Of a stretch of 64,000 nt of DNA, positions 36,535 to 57,088 are shown piece after piece. The translations under genes and the position numbers were made by a program. Position 1 is the first letter of the stretch. Every line of letters starts with the position of its first letter. Source of the stretch: Luteibacter jiangsuensis (GTDB lineage Bacteria; Pseudomonadota; Gammaproteobacteria; Xanthomonadales; Rhodanobacteraceae). The notes below the pieces were generated by a model that saw only the letters and a program-made list of their open reading frames with translations, made no database searches and had not been told where the DNA came from. Location: contig NZ_JAUSSK010000003.1 in assembly GCF_030812295.1 (NCBI RefSeq), positions 124,001-188,000 of the forward strand, read 5' to 3'.

Positions 36535-37095
36535 ATGAGCAAGCGCTGGTACGTGGTTCACGCCTATTCGGGGTTCGAGCAGCAGGTTCGCAAGGCTCTC
36601 GACGAGCGCGTCAAGCGCGAGGGCATGGAAGAGAAGTTTGGTGAAATCCTGGTTCCGACCGAGGAAGTCATCGAGATGCGCGGCGGCCAGAAGCGCCGCA
36701 GCGAGCGCAAGTTCTTCCCCGGTTATGTCCTGGTCCAGATCGAGACCGATACCAGCGGCAAGACGCCGCGTATCGACGACGAGTGCTGGCATCTGGTCAA
36801 GGAAACCCCGAAGGTCATGGGTTTCATCGGCGGTACCGCCGACCGTCCGCACCCGATCCGCGACAGCGAGGCGGAGGCCATCCTGAGCCGCGTCCGCGAG
36901 GGTGTCGAGAAGCCGCGCCCGAAGGTTCTCTTCGAGCCGGGCGAGATGGTTCGCGTCACCGACGGCCCGTTCAACGACTTCAATGGCGTGGTCGAAGAAG
37001 TCAACTACGAAAAGAGCCGCCTGCGCGTCGCGGTGCTCATTTTCGGTCGTTCTACCCCGGTCGAACTCGAGTTCGGCCAGGTGGAGAAGGCCTGA
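36535..37095 (+). CDS. nusG: Transcription elongation factor NusG
   Basis: 186 residues: NGN domain ([40 protein letters not shown]) and KOW domain ([24 protein letters not shown]). It binds RNA polymerase and couples it to Rho or S10. Starts 8 bases after secE. Confidence 0.97.
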   Translation: MSKRWYVVHAYSGFEQQVRKALDERVKREGMEEKFGEILVPTEEVIEMRGGQKRRSERKFFPGYVLVQIETDTSGKTPRIDDECWHLVKETPKVMGFIGGTADRPHPIRDSEAEAILSRVREGVEKPRPKVLFEPGEMVRVTDGPFNDFNGVVEEVNYEKSRLRVAVLIFGRSTPVELEFGQVEKA

Positions 37096-37137
37096 CGGCC
37101 TTCTGGCTGGCTCCGGCCAGCCCATTCGGCATGGGGT

Positions 37138-37166
37138 TTGCTTAACCCGGGCCGGACGCCTATAAT
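37138..37166 (+). promoter_or_regulatory. Promoter of rplKA(JL)
   Basis: TTGCTT (37138-37143), 17 bases, TATAAT (37161-37166). The predicted start gives a leader of about 125 bases before rplK, where the L1 autoregulatory site would lie. Stem GAAGGCC/GGCCTTC around 37086-37102 just after nusG may end or slow upstream transcription. Confidence 0.85.
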
Positions 37167-37297
37167 GCCCGGTTCACGCTGGAGCCTTGTGCTCCGGCGT
37201 GTCCGTGTTTCAGGGGTTCGCAGGCGCGGCCCTACCACCTCCACGGACGGTCTACAGCGAGGAGCCGTAAGGCGCCAGCACTCGCGAGGAAAGATAA

Positions 37298-37726
37298 ATG
37301 GCAAAGAAAGTCATTGGTTACATCAAGTTGCAGGTGAAGGCCGGCCAGGCGAACCCGTCGCCGCCGGTCGGTCCGGCGCTCGGTCAGCGCGGCCTGAACA
37401 TCATGGAGTTCTGCAAGGCGTTCAACGCCGCCACGCAGAAGCTCGAGCCGGGCCTCCCGATCCCGGTCGTGATCACGGCTTATTCGGACCGTACCTTCAC
37501 CTTCATCACCAAGACCCCGCCGGCCTCGATCCTTCTCAAGAAGATCACGGGCGTGGCGAAGGGCTCGCCGAAGCCGAACACCGACAAGGTGGGCAAGGTC
37601 ACCCGTGCCCAGCTCGAGGACATCGCGAAGCAGAAGGAGCCGGATCTCACGGCTGCCGATCTGGATGCCGCCGTGCGTACGATCGCCGGCAGCGCGCGTT
37701 CCATGGGTCTGGTGGTGGAGGGTTAA
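37298..37726 (+). CDS. rplK: Ribosomal protein uL11
   Basis: 142 residues, same length as E. coli L11. The N-domain [30 protein letters not shown] includes the Pro-rich thiostrepton-site face. It builds the GTPase-associated centre with L10/L12 and senses factor binding. AGGAAAG precedes the ATG, and the gene is 3 bases ahead of rplA. Confidence 0.97.
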   Translation: MAKKVIGYIKLQVKAGQANPSPPVGPALGQRGLNIMEFCKAFNAATQKLEPGLPIPVVITAYSDRTFTFITKTPPASILLKKITGVAKGSPKPNTDKVGKVTRAQLEDIAKQKEPDLTAADLDAAVRTIAGSARSMGLVVEG

Positions 37727-37729
37727 GAC

Positions 37730-38437
37730 ATGGCAAAGCTCACGAAGCGTATGAAGGCCGCCACGGCCGCCGTTCAGCCCGGCAAGACCTATGGTCTCGA
37801 CGAAGCACTGAAGATCGTCAAGGACAACGCCAAGGCGAAGTTCGCCGAGTCGGTCGACGTCTCGGTCCGCCTGGGCATCGATGCGAAGAAGTCCGACCAG
37901 GGTGTGCGTGGCTCGTCGCTGCTGCCGCATGGCACCGGCAAGACCGTTCGCGTCGCCGTGTTCGTCCCGGCTGGTGAGAAGGCTGACGCCGCCCTCGCGG
38001 CTGGCGCCGATGCCGTCGGTATGGACGACCTCGCCGAGAAGATGCAGGCGGGCGACCTCAACTACGGTCGCGTCATCGCGACGCCGGACGCGATGCGCGT
38101 CGTCGGTAAGCTCGGCCAGGTGCTCGGTCCCCGTGGCCTGATGCCGAACCCGAAGGACGGCTCGGTCACCGCCGATGTCGCGACGGCCGTGAAGAACGCC
38201 AAGGCCGGCCAGGTCAAGTTCCGTAACGACAAGGGCGGCATCATCCACGCCACCATCGGCAAGGCGAGCTTCGAAGCCGCCCAGCTGGCGGACAACCTGA
38301 ATGCGCTGATCGCCGATCTGCTGAAGGCCAAGCCGGCCGCGGCGAAGGGTCAGTACATCCAGAAGGTGTCGCTGTCGAGCACCATGGGCGTGGGCGTGCC
38401 GGTCGATACCTCGACCGTGAACACCTCGACCAAGTAA
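37730..38437 (+). CDS. rplA: Ribosomal protein uL1
   Basis: 235 residues. It forms the mobile L1 stalk near the E site and represses its own mRNA in enterobacteria. [20 protein letters not shown] and [17 protein letters not shown] are family blocks. Followed by a terminator-like stem and the L10 leader. Confidence 0.97.
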   Translation: MAKLTKRMKAATAAVQPGKTYGLDEALKIVKDNAKAKFAESVDVSVRLGIDAKKSDQGVRGSSLLPHGTGKTVRVAVFVPAGEKADAALAAGADAVGMDDLAEKMQAGDLNYGRVIATPDAMRVVGKLGQVLGPRGLMPNPKDGSVTADVATAVKNAKAGQVKFRNDKGGIIHATIGKASFEAAQLADNLNALIADLLKAKPAAAKGQYIQKVSLSSTMGVGVPVDTSTVNTSTK

Positions 38438-38450
38438 GCAAGAGTTACGA

Positions 38451-38484
38451 CCCTCGCCGGTCCAGCCGGCGGGGGCACGTTTTT
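38451..38484 (+). terminator. Terminator or attenuator after rplA
   Basis: A 10-bp stem (CCCTCGCCGG / CCGGCGGGGG, one G-T pair) with a 5-base loop, then CACGTTTTT. It probably ends part of the rplKA transcript and leaves the rest to enter rplJ. Confidence 0.75.
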
Positions 38485-38779
38485 GAGGGCGACCCCGGTT
38501 TCGTGCCGGGGCAGCCGTCAAAGACCGTAGGCGCGAGCAGCGCGCGACGGCGACGAGCAGGGAGCTCGTGTTGGCAAGGAAACGCCGTCGTCGATAGCGG
38601 GTTCGCTTAATCGGATGCCTTGTCGGGTCCAGCCTGCGTAGATGGTGCAGCCCCTTCTGGCATTCGTTTCGAATCTGGAAAGGCCACCACCCGGGACCTC
38701 GCGTCCCCGACGTCAGGACGATGTCGCCCAGGACCGCAAGCGGCAGGAGTCGTGAGCGGAGTTCAATTGGAGGAGTGCA
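38485..38779 (+). promoter_or_regulatory. Long structured leader before rplJ
   Basis: About 295 bases without a gene. Several short stems are visible (GACCCCGG-TTTC-GTGCCGGGG type near 38490). The position matches the leader where the L10-(L12)4 complex binds its own mRNA in enterobacteria. The final part has TTGGAGGAGTGCA, a strong ribosome site, before ATG 38780. The exact binding motif was not identified by eye. Confidence 0.5.
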
Positions 38780-39304
38780 ATGGCTCTCAATCTGTCTCAG
38801 AAGCAAGAAGTAGTCGCCGAGCTGGCAGAAGTCGCCGCGAAGGCTCACTCCTTGGTCGCCGCCGAATACGCGGGCACCACGGTCTCCCAGATGACCGAGA
38901 TGCGCAAGAAGGCTCGTGAAACGGGCGTGTTCCTGAAAGTTGTCAAGAACACCCTCGCCGCACGCGCCGTGGCCGGAACCGAATTCGAGGTCGTCAAGGA
39001 CGCTCTCGTCGGTCCGCTGCTCTATGCGTTCTCCACTGAGGAACCGGGCGCCGCAGGCCGCCTGATCAAGGAATTCGCGAAGACCAACGACAAGCTCAAG
39101 ACGAAGGTCGTGTCCGTGGAAGGCAAGCTGCTTCCCGCCGCCCACGTCGACGTGCTTGCCTCGCTGCCGACCCGTCAGGAAGCGCTGGCCATGCTGGCTC
39201 GCGTCCTCAACGAGCCGGTCACGATGTTCGCGCGCGCCGTCAAGGCCGTTGGCGAGAAGCAGGGTGGTGGCGAAGTCGCCGCCGAAGCCCCGGCCGAAGC
39301 CTGA
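38780..39304 (+). CDS. rplJ: Ribosomal protein uL10
   Basis: 174 residues. N-terminal RNA-binding domain ([38 protein letters not shown]) and a C-terminal helix that carries L12 dimers. It anchors the stalk recruiting translation GTPases. GGAGGAG precedes the start. Confidence 0.96.
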   Translation: MALNLSQKQEVVAELAEVAAKAHSLVAAEYAGTTVSQMTEMRKKARETGVFLKVVKNTLAARAVAGTEFEVVKDALVGPLLYAFSTEEPGAAGRLIKEFAKTNDKLKTKVVSVEGKLLPAAHVDVLASLPTRQEALAMLARVLNEPVTMFARAVKAVGEKQGGGEVAAEAPAEA

Positions 39305-39351
39305 TTCGTCGACTTATTTCCATAAGACCCCATTTCAGAAGGTAAGAAACA

Positions 39352-39723
39352 ATGTCCACCCTGACCACCGAACAGATCGTCGAAGCCATCAAGGCCAAGT
39401 CCCTGATGGAAATCATGGAGCTGGTGAAGTCGATCGAAGACACCTTCGGCGTCTCGGCTGCCGCCCCGGTTGCCGTCGCTGGCCCGGCCGCTGCCGGCCC
39501 GGCTGCCGAAGCGCAGACCGAGTTCGACGTGATCCTGAAGTCCGCCGGCGAGAAGAAGGTCGACGTGATCAAGGCCGTTCGCGCCATCACCGGCCTGGGC
39601 CTGAAGGAAGCCAAGGACCTCACCGAGGCCGGCGGCGTCGTGAAGGAAGCGGCTTCGAAGGAAGATGCCGAGAAGTTCAAGAAGGATCTCGAAGCTGCCG
39701 GCGCCACGGTCGAACTCAAGTAA
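39352..39723 (+). CDS. rplL: Ribosomal protein bL12 (L7/L12)
   Basis: 123 residues: N-terminal dimer domain, an Ala/Pro/Gly hinge ([16 protein letters not shown]) and the globular domain with [22 protein letters not shown]. It is the multi-copy stalk protein. It lies 47 bases after rplJ. Confidence 0.97.
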   Translation: MSTLTTEQIVEAIKAKSLMEIMELVKSIEDTFGVSAAAPVAVAGPAAAGPAAEAQTEFDVILKSAGEKKVDVIKAVRAITGLGLKEAKDLTEAGGVVKEAASKEDAEKFKKDLEAAGATVELK

Positions 39724-39764
39724 TCGGCGCCTTGCGCGCCAGCTGTTCGACATAGCGTCAAGTG

Positions 39765-39793
39765 AGCCTGGGGGCGTAAGCCCCCGGGCTTTG
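39765..39793 (+). terminator. rplL-rpoB attenuator hairpin
   Basis: An 11-bp stem AGCCTGGGGGC / GCCCCCGGGCT with a GTAA loop, followed by TTGG. Its place between rplL and rpoB matches the partial terminator that lowers rpoBC expression in E. coli. The rest of the 233-base gap holds no gene. Confidence 0.65.
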
Positions 39794-39956
39794 GCCGTTC
39801 CAGGCCACGTTCCACGTTCCATGTCCGTTGTTGTTCCGTCGGAAATGGGACATCGGGAGTCGAGGGCAGCGATGCCCTGCTGTACGAATCTCGATCTCCG
39901 ATTTTCGATTCATCCGATTTTGATCGACCCATTACTGAACCGAGGCGGTACCCACC

Positions 39957-44126
<4,170 letters not shown>

Positions 44127-44151
44127 TCGTCGCGGCTACCGGAGATTACGC

Positions 44152-48366
<4,215 letters not shown>

Positions 48367-48539
48367 GGCCCGTACCCGGGTTTTGCTCGTACATACGAAA
48401 TGAGGCGCAAGGATGCGCCTCGTGTTCGGAATCAGGGACGATGGGCGCTGGCCCGCTTCGCGGGCGGCGCACGTCAACAACGCTTCTCTGGCGGGCCGAT
48501 CTATCGGTCTGCCTTTATGTTTCTCAGGAATAGCTTCGC
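48367..48539 (+). promoter_or_regulatory. Leader region before rpsL
   Basis: 173 bases between rpoC and rpsL. An 8-bp stem GAGGCGCA-AGGA-TGCGCCTC (48402-48421) lacks a T tract. CTCAGGAAT lies before ATG 48540. The stretch around 48397 (CGAAATGAGGCGCA) recurs upstream of the S10 operon near 55812. No clear promoter boxes were found. Confidence 0.45.
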
Positions 48540-48914
<375 letters not shown>

Positions 48915-48930
48915 GTAGAGGACAAGAATT

Positions 48931-49398
48931 ATGTCGCGTAAAGGTTCCCATCCCGCCCGTGTGGTCCTCCCGGACCCGAAGCACGGAAGCCAGCTGATTG
49001 CCCGTTTCATCAATATGGTGATGAAGTCCGGCAAGAAGTCCGTCGCCGAAGCCATTGTCTACGGTGCCCTGCAGCACATCGGCGAGAAGAACGCCGAGCC
49101 GGTGCAGCTCGTCGAGAAGGCACTGGGCAACATCGCCCCGGCCGTCGAGGTGAAGTCCCGCCGTGTCGGCGGTGCCACGTACCAGGTGCCGGTCGAAGTC
49201 CGTCCGGGCCGCCGTATGGCTCTCGCCATGCGTTGGGTAATCGACGCAGCGCGCAAGCGCGGCGAAACGTCCATGCCGCGCAAGCTGGCCGCCGAACTGC
49301 TCGAAGCCTCGGAATCCCGTGGCGGCGCCGTCAAGAAGCGCGAAGAAACGCATCGCATGGCGGAGGCCAACAAGGCCTTCTCGCATTACCGCTGGTAA
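48931..49398 (+). CDS. rpsG: Ribosomal protein uS7
   Basis: 155 residues. It nucleates 30S head assembly on 16S rRNA and is the likely autoregulator of the str operon. [29 protein letters not shown] and [22 protein letters not shown]-type C-terminal block are family features. Confidence 0.97.
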   Translation: MSRKGSHPARVVLPDPKHGSQLIARFINMVMKSGKKSVAEAIVYGALQHIGEKNAEPVQLVEKALGNIAPAVEVKSRRVGGATYQVPVEVRPGRRMALAMRWVIDAARKRGETSMPRKLAAELLEASESRGGAVKKREETHRMAEANKAFSHYRW

Positions 49399-49424
49399 TC
49401 ACAGCTCCAGATTGAGGAAAGACC

Positions 49425-51554
<2,130 letters not shown>

Positions 51555-51603
51555 TAAGGACTTCTTCTTTAAACATACAACGTTCTTTTAGAGGTTTAGA
51601 GTC

Positions 51604-52794
<1,191 letters not shown>

Positions 52795-52835
52795 GAAGGA
52801 TCACCGGGGCGGGGTGACCCGTCCGGTTATCGAAG

Positions 52836-52866
52836 AGCGGAGGCGAAAGCCTCCGCTTTTTTTTTG
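52836..52866 (+). terminator. Strong terminator after tuf 2
   Basis: A 9-bp stem AGCGGAGGC / GCCTCCGCT with a GAAA loop and nine T residues. It marks the end of the str operon and isolates it from the islet and the S10 operon. Confidence 0.95.
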
Positions 52867-52929
52867 ATCTTCGGAAAGTGTTTCGGTGGTTTGGGCTCGC
52901 CTTCGGCATCGCGGCGTGCGCGTCGCGGC

Positions 52930-53167
52930 AAGAGCCGGCGAGCGCCGCCCTCGGGGCCACGCCTCCGGCGCCCCCTCAAGGAAGGGCCGCTGGCGCGACC
53001 GTTTATCAATGGCCTGCGGCCGGGTCGTGAACCAGCCGGGGCTCTTCGACTCGACATCCTGTCTCGCGAAGAAGGCCAACCATCCATGGTTGGCCCCCTG
53101 CGGGCCTGATCCGTCTGGATCACTCGCCTACGCTAACGGCCCCGAGGGCGGCGCTCGCCGGCTCTTC
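52930..53167. repeat. Inverted-repeat-bounded non-coding element (MITE-like)
   Basis: A perfect 29-base inverted repeat (starting AAGAGCCGGCGAGC at 52930-52958 and its complement at 53139-53167) bounds 238 bases. Inside are a perfect 10-bp hairpin GGCCAACCAT-CC-ATGGTTGGCC (53073-53094) and small stems such as GATCC-GTCT-GGATC. Chance frames cross it on both strands, but none has a convincing start. It looks like a dispersed, possibly mobile, non-coding element; no transposase or clear target duplication is seen. It lies in the 523-base gap 52795-53317, whose last 150 bases are relatively AT-rich. Confidence 0.7.
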
Positions 53168-53317
53168 GTACCTTGACGCGAAGTTATGTCGAATGCGGCG
53201 CCATCAAGTTGAGTGATAGCTGGTCGTTGCGCTGGTGTAATCGACTCGCATACAAAAGCACGCGATTTTGAGGATTCTTCTAAAGATGTCCTCATGCGGT
53301 ATCGCTAAGCTGTCTTC

Positions 53318-53995
53318 ATGAACCTTCGCACTTGGGTATGGCTTTCGCTGTTGCTGTTTCCTGCTTTGGCTGCGTGCGCCGAGAAAAAAGATCTCAGCCC
53401 GCCGCCCCTGAATCCTCATCCGAAGGAGGCGCTGCACGTCACGGTGACGTTCGATCATCCTGAGGATGCGAAGCGCTACATCGTCACCATGAAAGCGCTC
53501 TACCAGAATCAGCAGCGCGAATGTGGTTACTTCGATCCGCTTCGGGGTGGCGGCAGCTTTGTCTATCCCCAAGGAACGTTCGACATTCCCAACGAAAGCC
53601 GGGACCCGAAACAGGCGCGGTTCAATATCTATCTGGACAGGTACAACGAAGACAACTGCAACTGGGAGCTTGCTGCCCCTTACTTCCTGGTTCGCGACAC
53701 CCTTACGGGGAGGGACGCGCTAGGGCATTGGGGTATTCGCGGGGATTTGGCTCCCGGCACCGAATACAAAGCCATTTGCCAGTTCCAGGCGGATGATGAT
53801 CCGCAAAGCTGCTACGGCAGATGGCCGATGCCGGACGTGTCCCATTACAGTCGCGTCCCCATCACTGTTCATGTGTCCGAGGATTCGGCGTTGCTGCGTC
53901 CGCGTGTGCCAGGCGTCTTTAGTCAGCGCAACTTCGTCAAGCCCGTGACGACGGACACCGCACCAAGCCCGCCTGCTGCTTCTAGCGGCGACTAG
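53318..53995 (+). CDS. Putative lipoprotein (candidate immunity protein)
   Basis: 225 residues with a lipoprotein signal (WLSLLLFPALAAC, Cys20) and a soluble domain rich in aromatic residues and paired Cys (QRECGYFDPL, EDNCNWELA, ICQFQADDDPQSCYG). The tail is Pro/Ser/Thr-rich. I know no family. It is immediately upstream (27 bases) of a lipase gene; a periplasmic lipoprotein before a lipase effector is a common toxin-immunity layout, so an inhibitor role is inferred. No ribosome site is obvious before ATG 53318. Confidence 0.7.
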   Translation: MNLRTWVWLSLLLFPALAACAEKKDLSPPPLNPHPKEALHVTVTFDHPEDAKRYIVTMKALYQNQQRECGYFDPLRGGGSFVYPQGTFDIPNESRDPKQARFNIYLDRYNEDNCNWELAAPYFLVRDTLTGRDALGHWGIRGDLAPGTEYKAICQFQADDDPQSCYGRWPMPDVSHYSRVPITVHVSEDSALLRPRVPGVFSQRNFVKPVTTDTAPSPPAASSGD

Positions 53996-54022
53996 CAGTA
54001 ACTTCTATCCAAGGAACTGGAT

Positions 54023-55093
54023 ATGGCTCGTCCCTCCGAACAATATGCATTTCTCTCTCATGCGATTTATGCGCCGCTGACGGCAAAGACCGATATCGAA
54101 AGTGATAGCCGTCTCTACACGGTGCTCTACGTTTCCCCACCGTCCGCGACCAACTACCGCGGCGCCGTGTTGCAAGACGAAGCGACCGGCCAGCTTATCG
54201 TCACGAACAAAGGCACCGACCCTTCCAGTATTCATGACATCACCGCCGATCTCGGTATGGGTATGATGGGTGCGCCCACCCAATGGCCCGAAGCGGCTCA
54301 AACGATGCGCTGGGCTTTGGATCATGCCGAGAAGAAACATATCCCCGTAGGCGACATCAGCATCACCGGCCACTCCCTGGGTGGTGCCCTCGCGCAATTG
54401 CAAGCCGCCATGCCCGAAGCGGCGGGCATACACGCGGAAACCTTCAACACTTATGGCGCCCGGTCCATGGCCGAAGGGCTTGGTCTGGATGCCCGGGCTG
54501 CGGAGGATCGCGTCATCCACCACCGCATGTACCACGATCCGGTCTCGAGCATGGCGGAGCCGATCGGTCGCACGGTCGACTACATGGATCACGCCGATTA
54601 CCAGCGTCACAAGCAGGGCGGCCTGTCGCCGGTCGGTGAGGCGGGCGCCATCGCCGCGGCTCACGGCATCGGCAACTTCTGGGACAAGGAAGGCAACCAG
54701 CCGGCGGCGGTGTTCACGCACAACTACCTGCCCGACCTGCGCCATCGCCCGTTGGACGATTTGCCCCGCGGTGTGCCGCTGGACCTGGCGGCGCCCTGGC
54801 ACATGCTGAGTCAGGAGCAGGAGCGTGCCGCCATGCCGCCATTGGCGGCGACCGCCGGCATGGACGAGATGTTCGACTACCTGTGCAAGGCGATGGAGCA
54901 GGACGATCAGGGCTTCATGGAAGCGCTTCGACAGGTCGGCCAGACCGATGCCGCCCAGGAATTCCACATGCAGGCGGCGCAGCAGGTGGACATGGAGGAC
55001 CGTATCGCGGCTCTGGAAGCGCAGGTGCAGCAGGCACAGGAGCAGCAGGTTTCGCAGGTCCGGGAGATCGGCGGCCCGGTGATGCGCCTGTAA
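54023..55093 (+). CDS. Class-3-type lipase, candidate antibacterial effector
   Basis: 356 residues, no signal peptide. An alpha/beta-hydrolase of the lipase class 3 style: LIVTNKGTDPSS (57-69), nucleophile loop ITGHSLGGALAQ with Ser118, candidate Asp172 in YHDPVSS and His233 in FTHNY. The C-terminus (about 280-350) is Gln/Glu/Ala-rich and coiled-coil-like (DRIAALEAQVQQAQEQQ). AAGGAACTGGAT precedes ATG 54023. A cytoplasmic lipase with a separate Gln-rich tail next to a lipoprotein resembles effectors of bacterial-killing secretion systems (type IV in Lysobacterales, or type VI); this is inference, as no secretion genes are in the window. Confidence 0.8.
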   Translation: MARPSEQYAFLSHAIYAPLTAKTDIESDSRLYTVLYVSPPSATNYRGAVLQDEATGQLIVTNKGTDPSSIHDITADLGMGMMGAPTQWPEAAQTMRWALDHAEKKHIPVGDISITGHSLGGALAQLQAAMPEAAGIHAETFNTYGARSMAEGLGLDARAAEDRVIHHRMYHDPVSSMAEPIGRTVDYMDHADYQRHKQGGLSPVGEAGAIAAAHGIGNFWDKEGNQPAAVFTHNYLPDLRHRPLDDLPRGVPLDLAAPWHMLSQEQERAAMPPLAATAGMDEMFDYLCKAMEQDDQGFMEALRQVGQTDAAQEFHMQAAQQVDMEDRIAALEAQVQQAQEQQVSQVREIGGPVMRL

Positions 55094-55102
55094 GGAGTGG
55101 CG

Positions 55103-55660
55103 ATGCGCGAGGAAGGTGCAAGGAGCGCCACCGTGCAGGTGGCGATGATGGTGGAACGACTCTCGCGCATGAGCGAGTCGATGGATACGCGCCACCGTCA
55201 GGCCACCGAGCAACAAGAGCGGACCGTGCAGGCTCTACCCGCCATCATGCGCCAGGCCGCGGATGCGGGCCTGGGCGCGATCTCGGCGGATGCCACGCGG
55301 ACCGTGCGAATGGGCTTGAACGAACCGCTAGCGGAAGTGACCTGGGCAGCGGCCGAGCATGGGCGCCTCATGCAGGCAAGCACGGATACGATGGTTCGGA
55401 CGCAGCGTAAGCTGGCGGCCTTCGTGCACAAGGCGGCCTGGCTGGTGGCAGGCGTGCTGGCGATCCTTCTGTCGGTCCTCGCGCTTGGCGGCTACCTCGG
55501 ATGGCACTACAAGCAGGTCATCACGCAGCAGCAGATCGAGGCCGATCTGCTCCGTGCCTACAATCAGGCCGATGTTCGATTGTGCGGCAAACAGCTGTGC
55601 GCTCGCGTGGGTCGCGCGGACAAGCGCTATGGAGACTACGTCCCCCTCAGGCAACGGTAG
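55103..55660 (+). CDS. Coiled-coil single-pass membrane protein
   Basis: 185 residues. The N-terminal half is helical and coiled-coil-like (VERLSRMSESMDTRHRQATEQQER), a membrane helix lies at 111-133, and a short C-terminal domain has paired Cys (LCGKQLCARV). AAGGAG five bases before ATG 55103 is a strong ribosome site. It starts 9 bases after the lipase stop and is clearly co-transcribed. I do not recognise the family. A helper, adaptor or second immunity role is possible. Confidence 0.7.
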   Translation: MREEGARSATVQVAMMVERLSRMSESMDTRHRQATEQQERTVQALPAIMRQAADAGLGAISADATRTVRMGLNEPLAEVTWAAAEHGRLMQASTDTMVRTQRKLAAFVHKAAWLVAGVLAILLSVLALGGYLGWHYKQVITQQQIEADLLRAYNQADVRLCGKQLCARVGRADKRYGDYVPLRQR

Positions 55661-55895
55661 AACGCGCCGGAGAGGTCGTGAATGATCCGGCCGGGGAGGG
55701 TGCGGCCCCACCCGATGTCGTTTCTCCCGAGGGCTTCCCATCGGCTCGGCGATAGGTTATAGTCGCTGGGCTATACCTCCCGGTTCCCATCAGTGGGCGA
55801 CCGGACACAGCGAAATGAGGCGCACGGAATGTGCTTCGAGTTCGCAGGCAAGGATGCCGAGTAGGGTGCCAACGGGCCACGGGGCGCAAGCTCTG
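55661..55895. other. Intergenic region after the islet
   Basis: No supported gene. A GTTATAGTCG box near 55757 recurs at 62675. A CGAAATGAGGCGCA segment near 55812 recurs before rpsL. No clear terminator for the three-gene islet was found. Confidence 0.35.
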
Positions 55896-55924
55896 TTGAC
55901 CTATATCGTTGCGTATTCTATACT
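55896..55924 (+). promoter_or_regulatory. S10 operon promoter
   Basis: TTGACC (55896-55901), 17 bases, TATACT (55919-55924), close to the sigma-70 consensus. The predicted start is near 55931, giving a leader of about 170 bases before rpsJ. Confidence 0.9.
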
Positions 55925-55934
55925 TTTCTGTCTG

Positions 55935-55967
55935 GGCAGGCCGATAACTCGGCCTGCCTGACTTTTT
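55935..55967 (+). terminator. Terminator-like attenuator at start of S10 transcript
   Basis: A perfect 10-bp stem GGCAGGCCGA / TCGGCCTGCC with a TAAC loop, then TGACTTTTT. It lies only a few bases after the predicted transcription start, so it may regulate the operon by early termination, analogous in effect to L4 attenuation in E. coli. Confidence 0.7.
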
Positions 55968-56103
55968 CGGGTCGTTCCGGACGGTTTCATGCCGTTCCAG
56001 GGCGGCCCGTTGCGGTACCCGTAAGTAGCACCAGGGTTGTGCGGGGTGGCGAGAAGCCCCTCCGAATCACAAGAACGTTCTTTCGATAACAGGACACGGT
56101 TTT

Positions 56104-56415
56104 ATGGCGAACCAAAAGATTCGCATCCGGCTCAAAGCGTTCGATCATCGCCTGATCGACCGTTCGGCCAGCGAAATCGTCGAGACGGCCAAGCGCACCG
56201 GCGCTACGGTCCTCGGCCCGATCCCGCTGCCGACCAAGATTGAGCGCTACACCATTCTGGTGTCGCCGCACGTCGACAAAGATGCCCGCGACCAGTACGA
56301 GACCCGTACCCACAAGCGCGTTCTGGACATCGTCGACCCCAACGACAAAACCGTGGACGCGCTCATGAAGCTCGATCTCGCGGCTGGCGTTGACGTGCAG
56401 ATCAAGCTCGGCTGA
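56104..56415 (+). CDS. rpsJ: Ribosomal protein uS10
   Basis: 103 residues. 30S head protein and NusE partner of NusB/NusG in antitermination. [17 protein letters not shown] and GPIPLPTK are family blocks. First gene of the S10 operon, with 20 bases to rplC. Confidence 0.98.
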   Translation: MANQKIRIRLKAFDHRLIDRSASEIVETAKRTGATVLGPIPLPTKIERYTILVSPHVDKDARDQYETRTHKRVLDIVDPNDKTVDALMKLDLAAGVDVQIKLG

Positions 56416-56435
56416 GCGGATAAAAGGATACGAAG

Positions 56436-57077
56436 ATGAGTATCGGACTGGTTGGCCGCAAGTGCGGCATGAGCCGGCTCTTCACCGAAGACGGCCGCTC
56501 GATTCCGGTGACGCTGATTGAAGCGACCCCGAATCGCGTGACGCAGGTGAAGACCGAAGAAAACGACGGCTACAGCGCCGTGCAGGTCACGACGGGTGCC
56601 AAGCGCGCCTCGCTCCTGACGGCTCCGCTGAAGGGCCATTACGCCAACGCCAAGGTCGAGCCGGGCCGCGGTCTGTGGGAGTTCCGCGTGAGCGCGGAAG
56701 ACGCAGGCAAGTACGCGATCGGCACCGAGATCTCGGCGGGTGACGTCTTCACCGTCGGTCAGACGGTCGACGTCTCCGGTGTGTCGAAGGGTAAGGGTTT
56801 CCAGGGCACCATCAAGCGTCACCACTTCAAGATGGGCGACGCCACGCACGGTAACTCGCTGTCGCATCGCGCCCCGGGCTCGATCGGCCAGCGCCAGACG
56901 CCGGGCCGCGTGTTCCCTGGCAAGAAGATGTCGGGCCACATGGGCGCGGTCAACCGCACCCAGCAGGGTCTCGAAGTTGTCACGGTCGATGCCGAGCGCC
57001 ACCTGATCGCGGTCAAGGGCGCAGTCCCCGGCGCGCCGGGCGGTGACGTCGTGATCCGTCCGACGACCAAGGGCTGA
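56436..57077 (+). CDS. rplC: Ribosomal protein uL3
   Basis: 213 residues. Early 50S assembly protein whose extension nears the peptidyl-transferase centre ([20 protein letters not shown], the site methylated by PrmB in E. coli). Confidence 0.97.
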   Translation: MSIGLVGRKCGMSRLFTEDGRSIPVTLIEATPNRVTQVKTEENDGYSAVQVTTGAKRASLLTAPLKGHYANAKVEPGRGLWEFRVSAEDAGKYAIGTEISAGDVFTVGQTVDVSGVSKGKGFQGTIKRHHFKMGDATHGNSLSHRAPGSIGQRQTPGRVFPGKKMSGHMGAVNRTQQGLEVVTVDAERHLIAVKGAVPGAPGGDVVIRPTTKG

Positions 57078-57088
57078 GGAGAGACGCC

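Noticed and set aside
52801-53176. Several overlapping open frames on both strands in the inverted-repeat element
   Set aside because: They follow the palindromic DNA, are Arg/Pro/Gly-rich, lack ribosome sites and have no fold-like pattern; a structured repeat explains them better.
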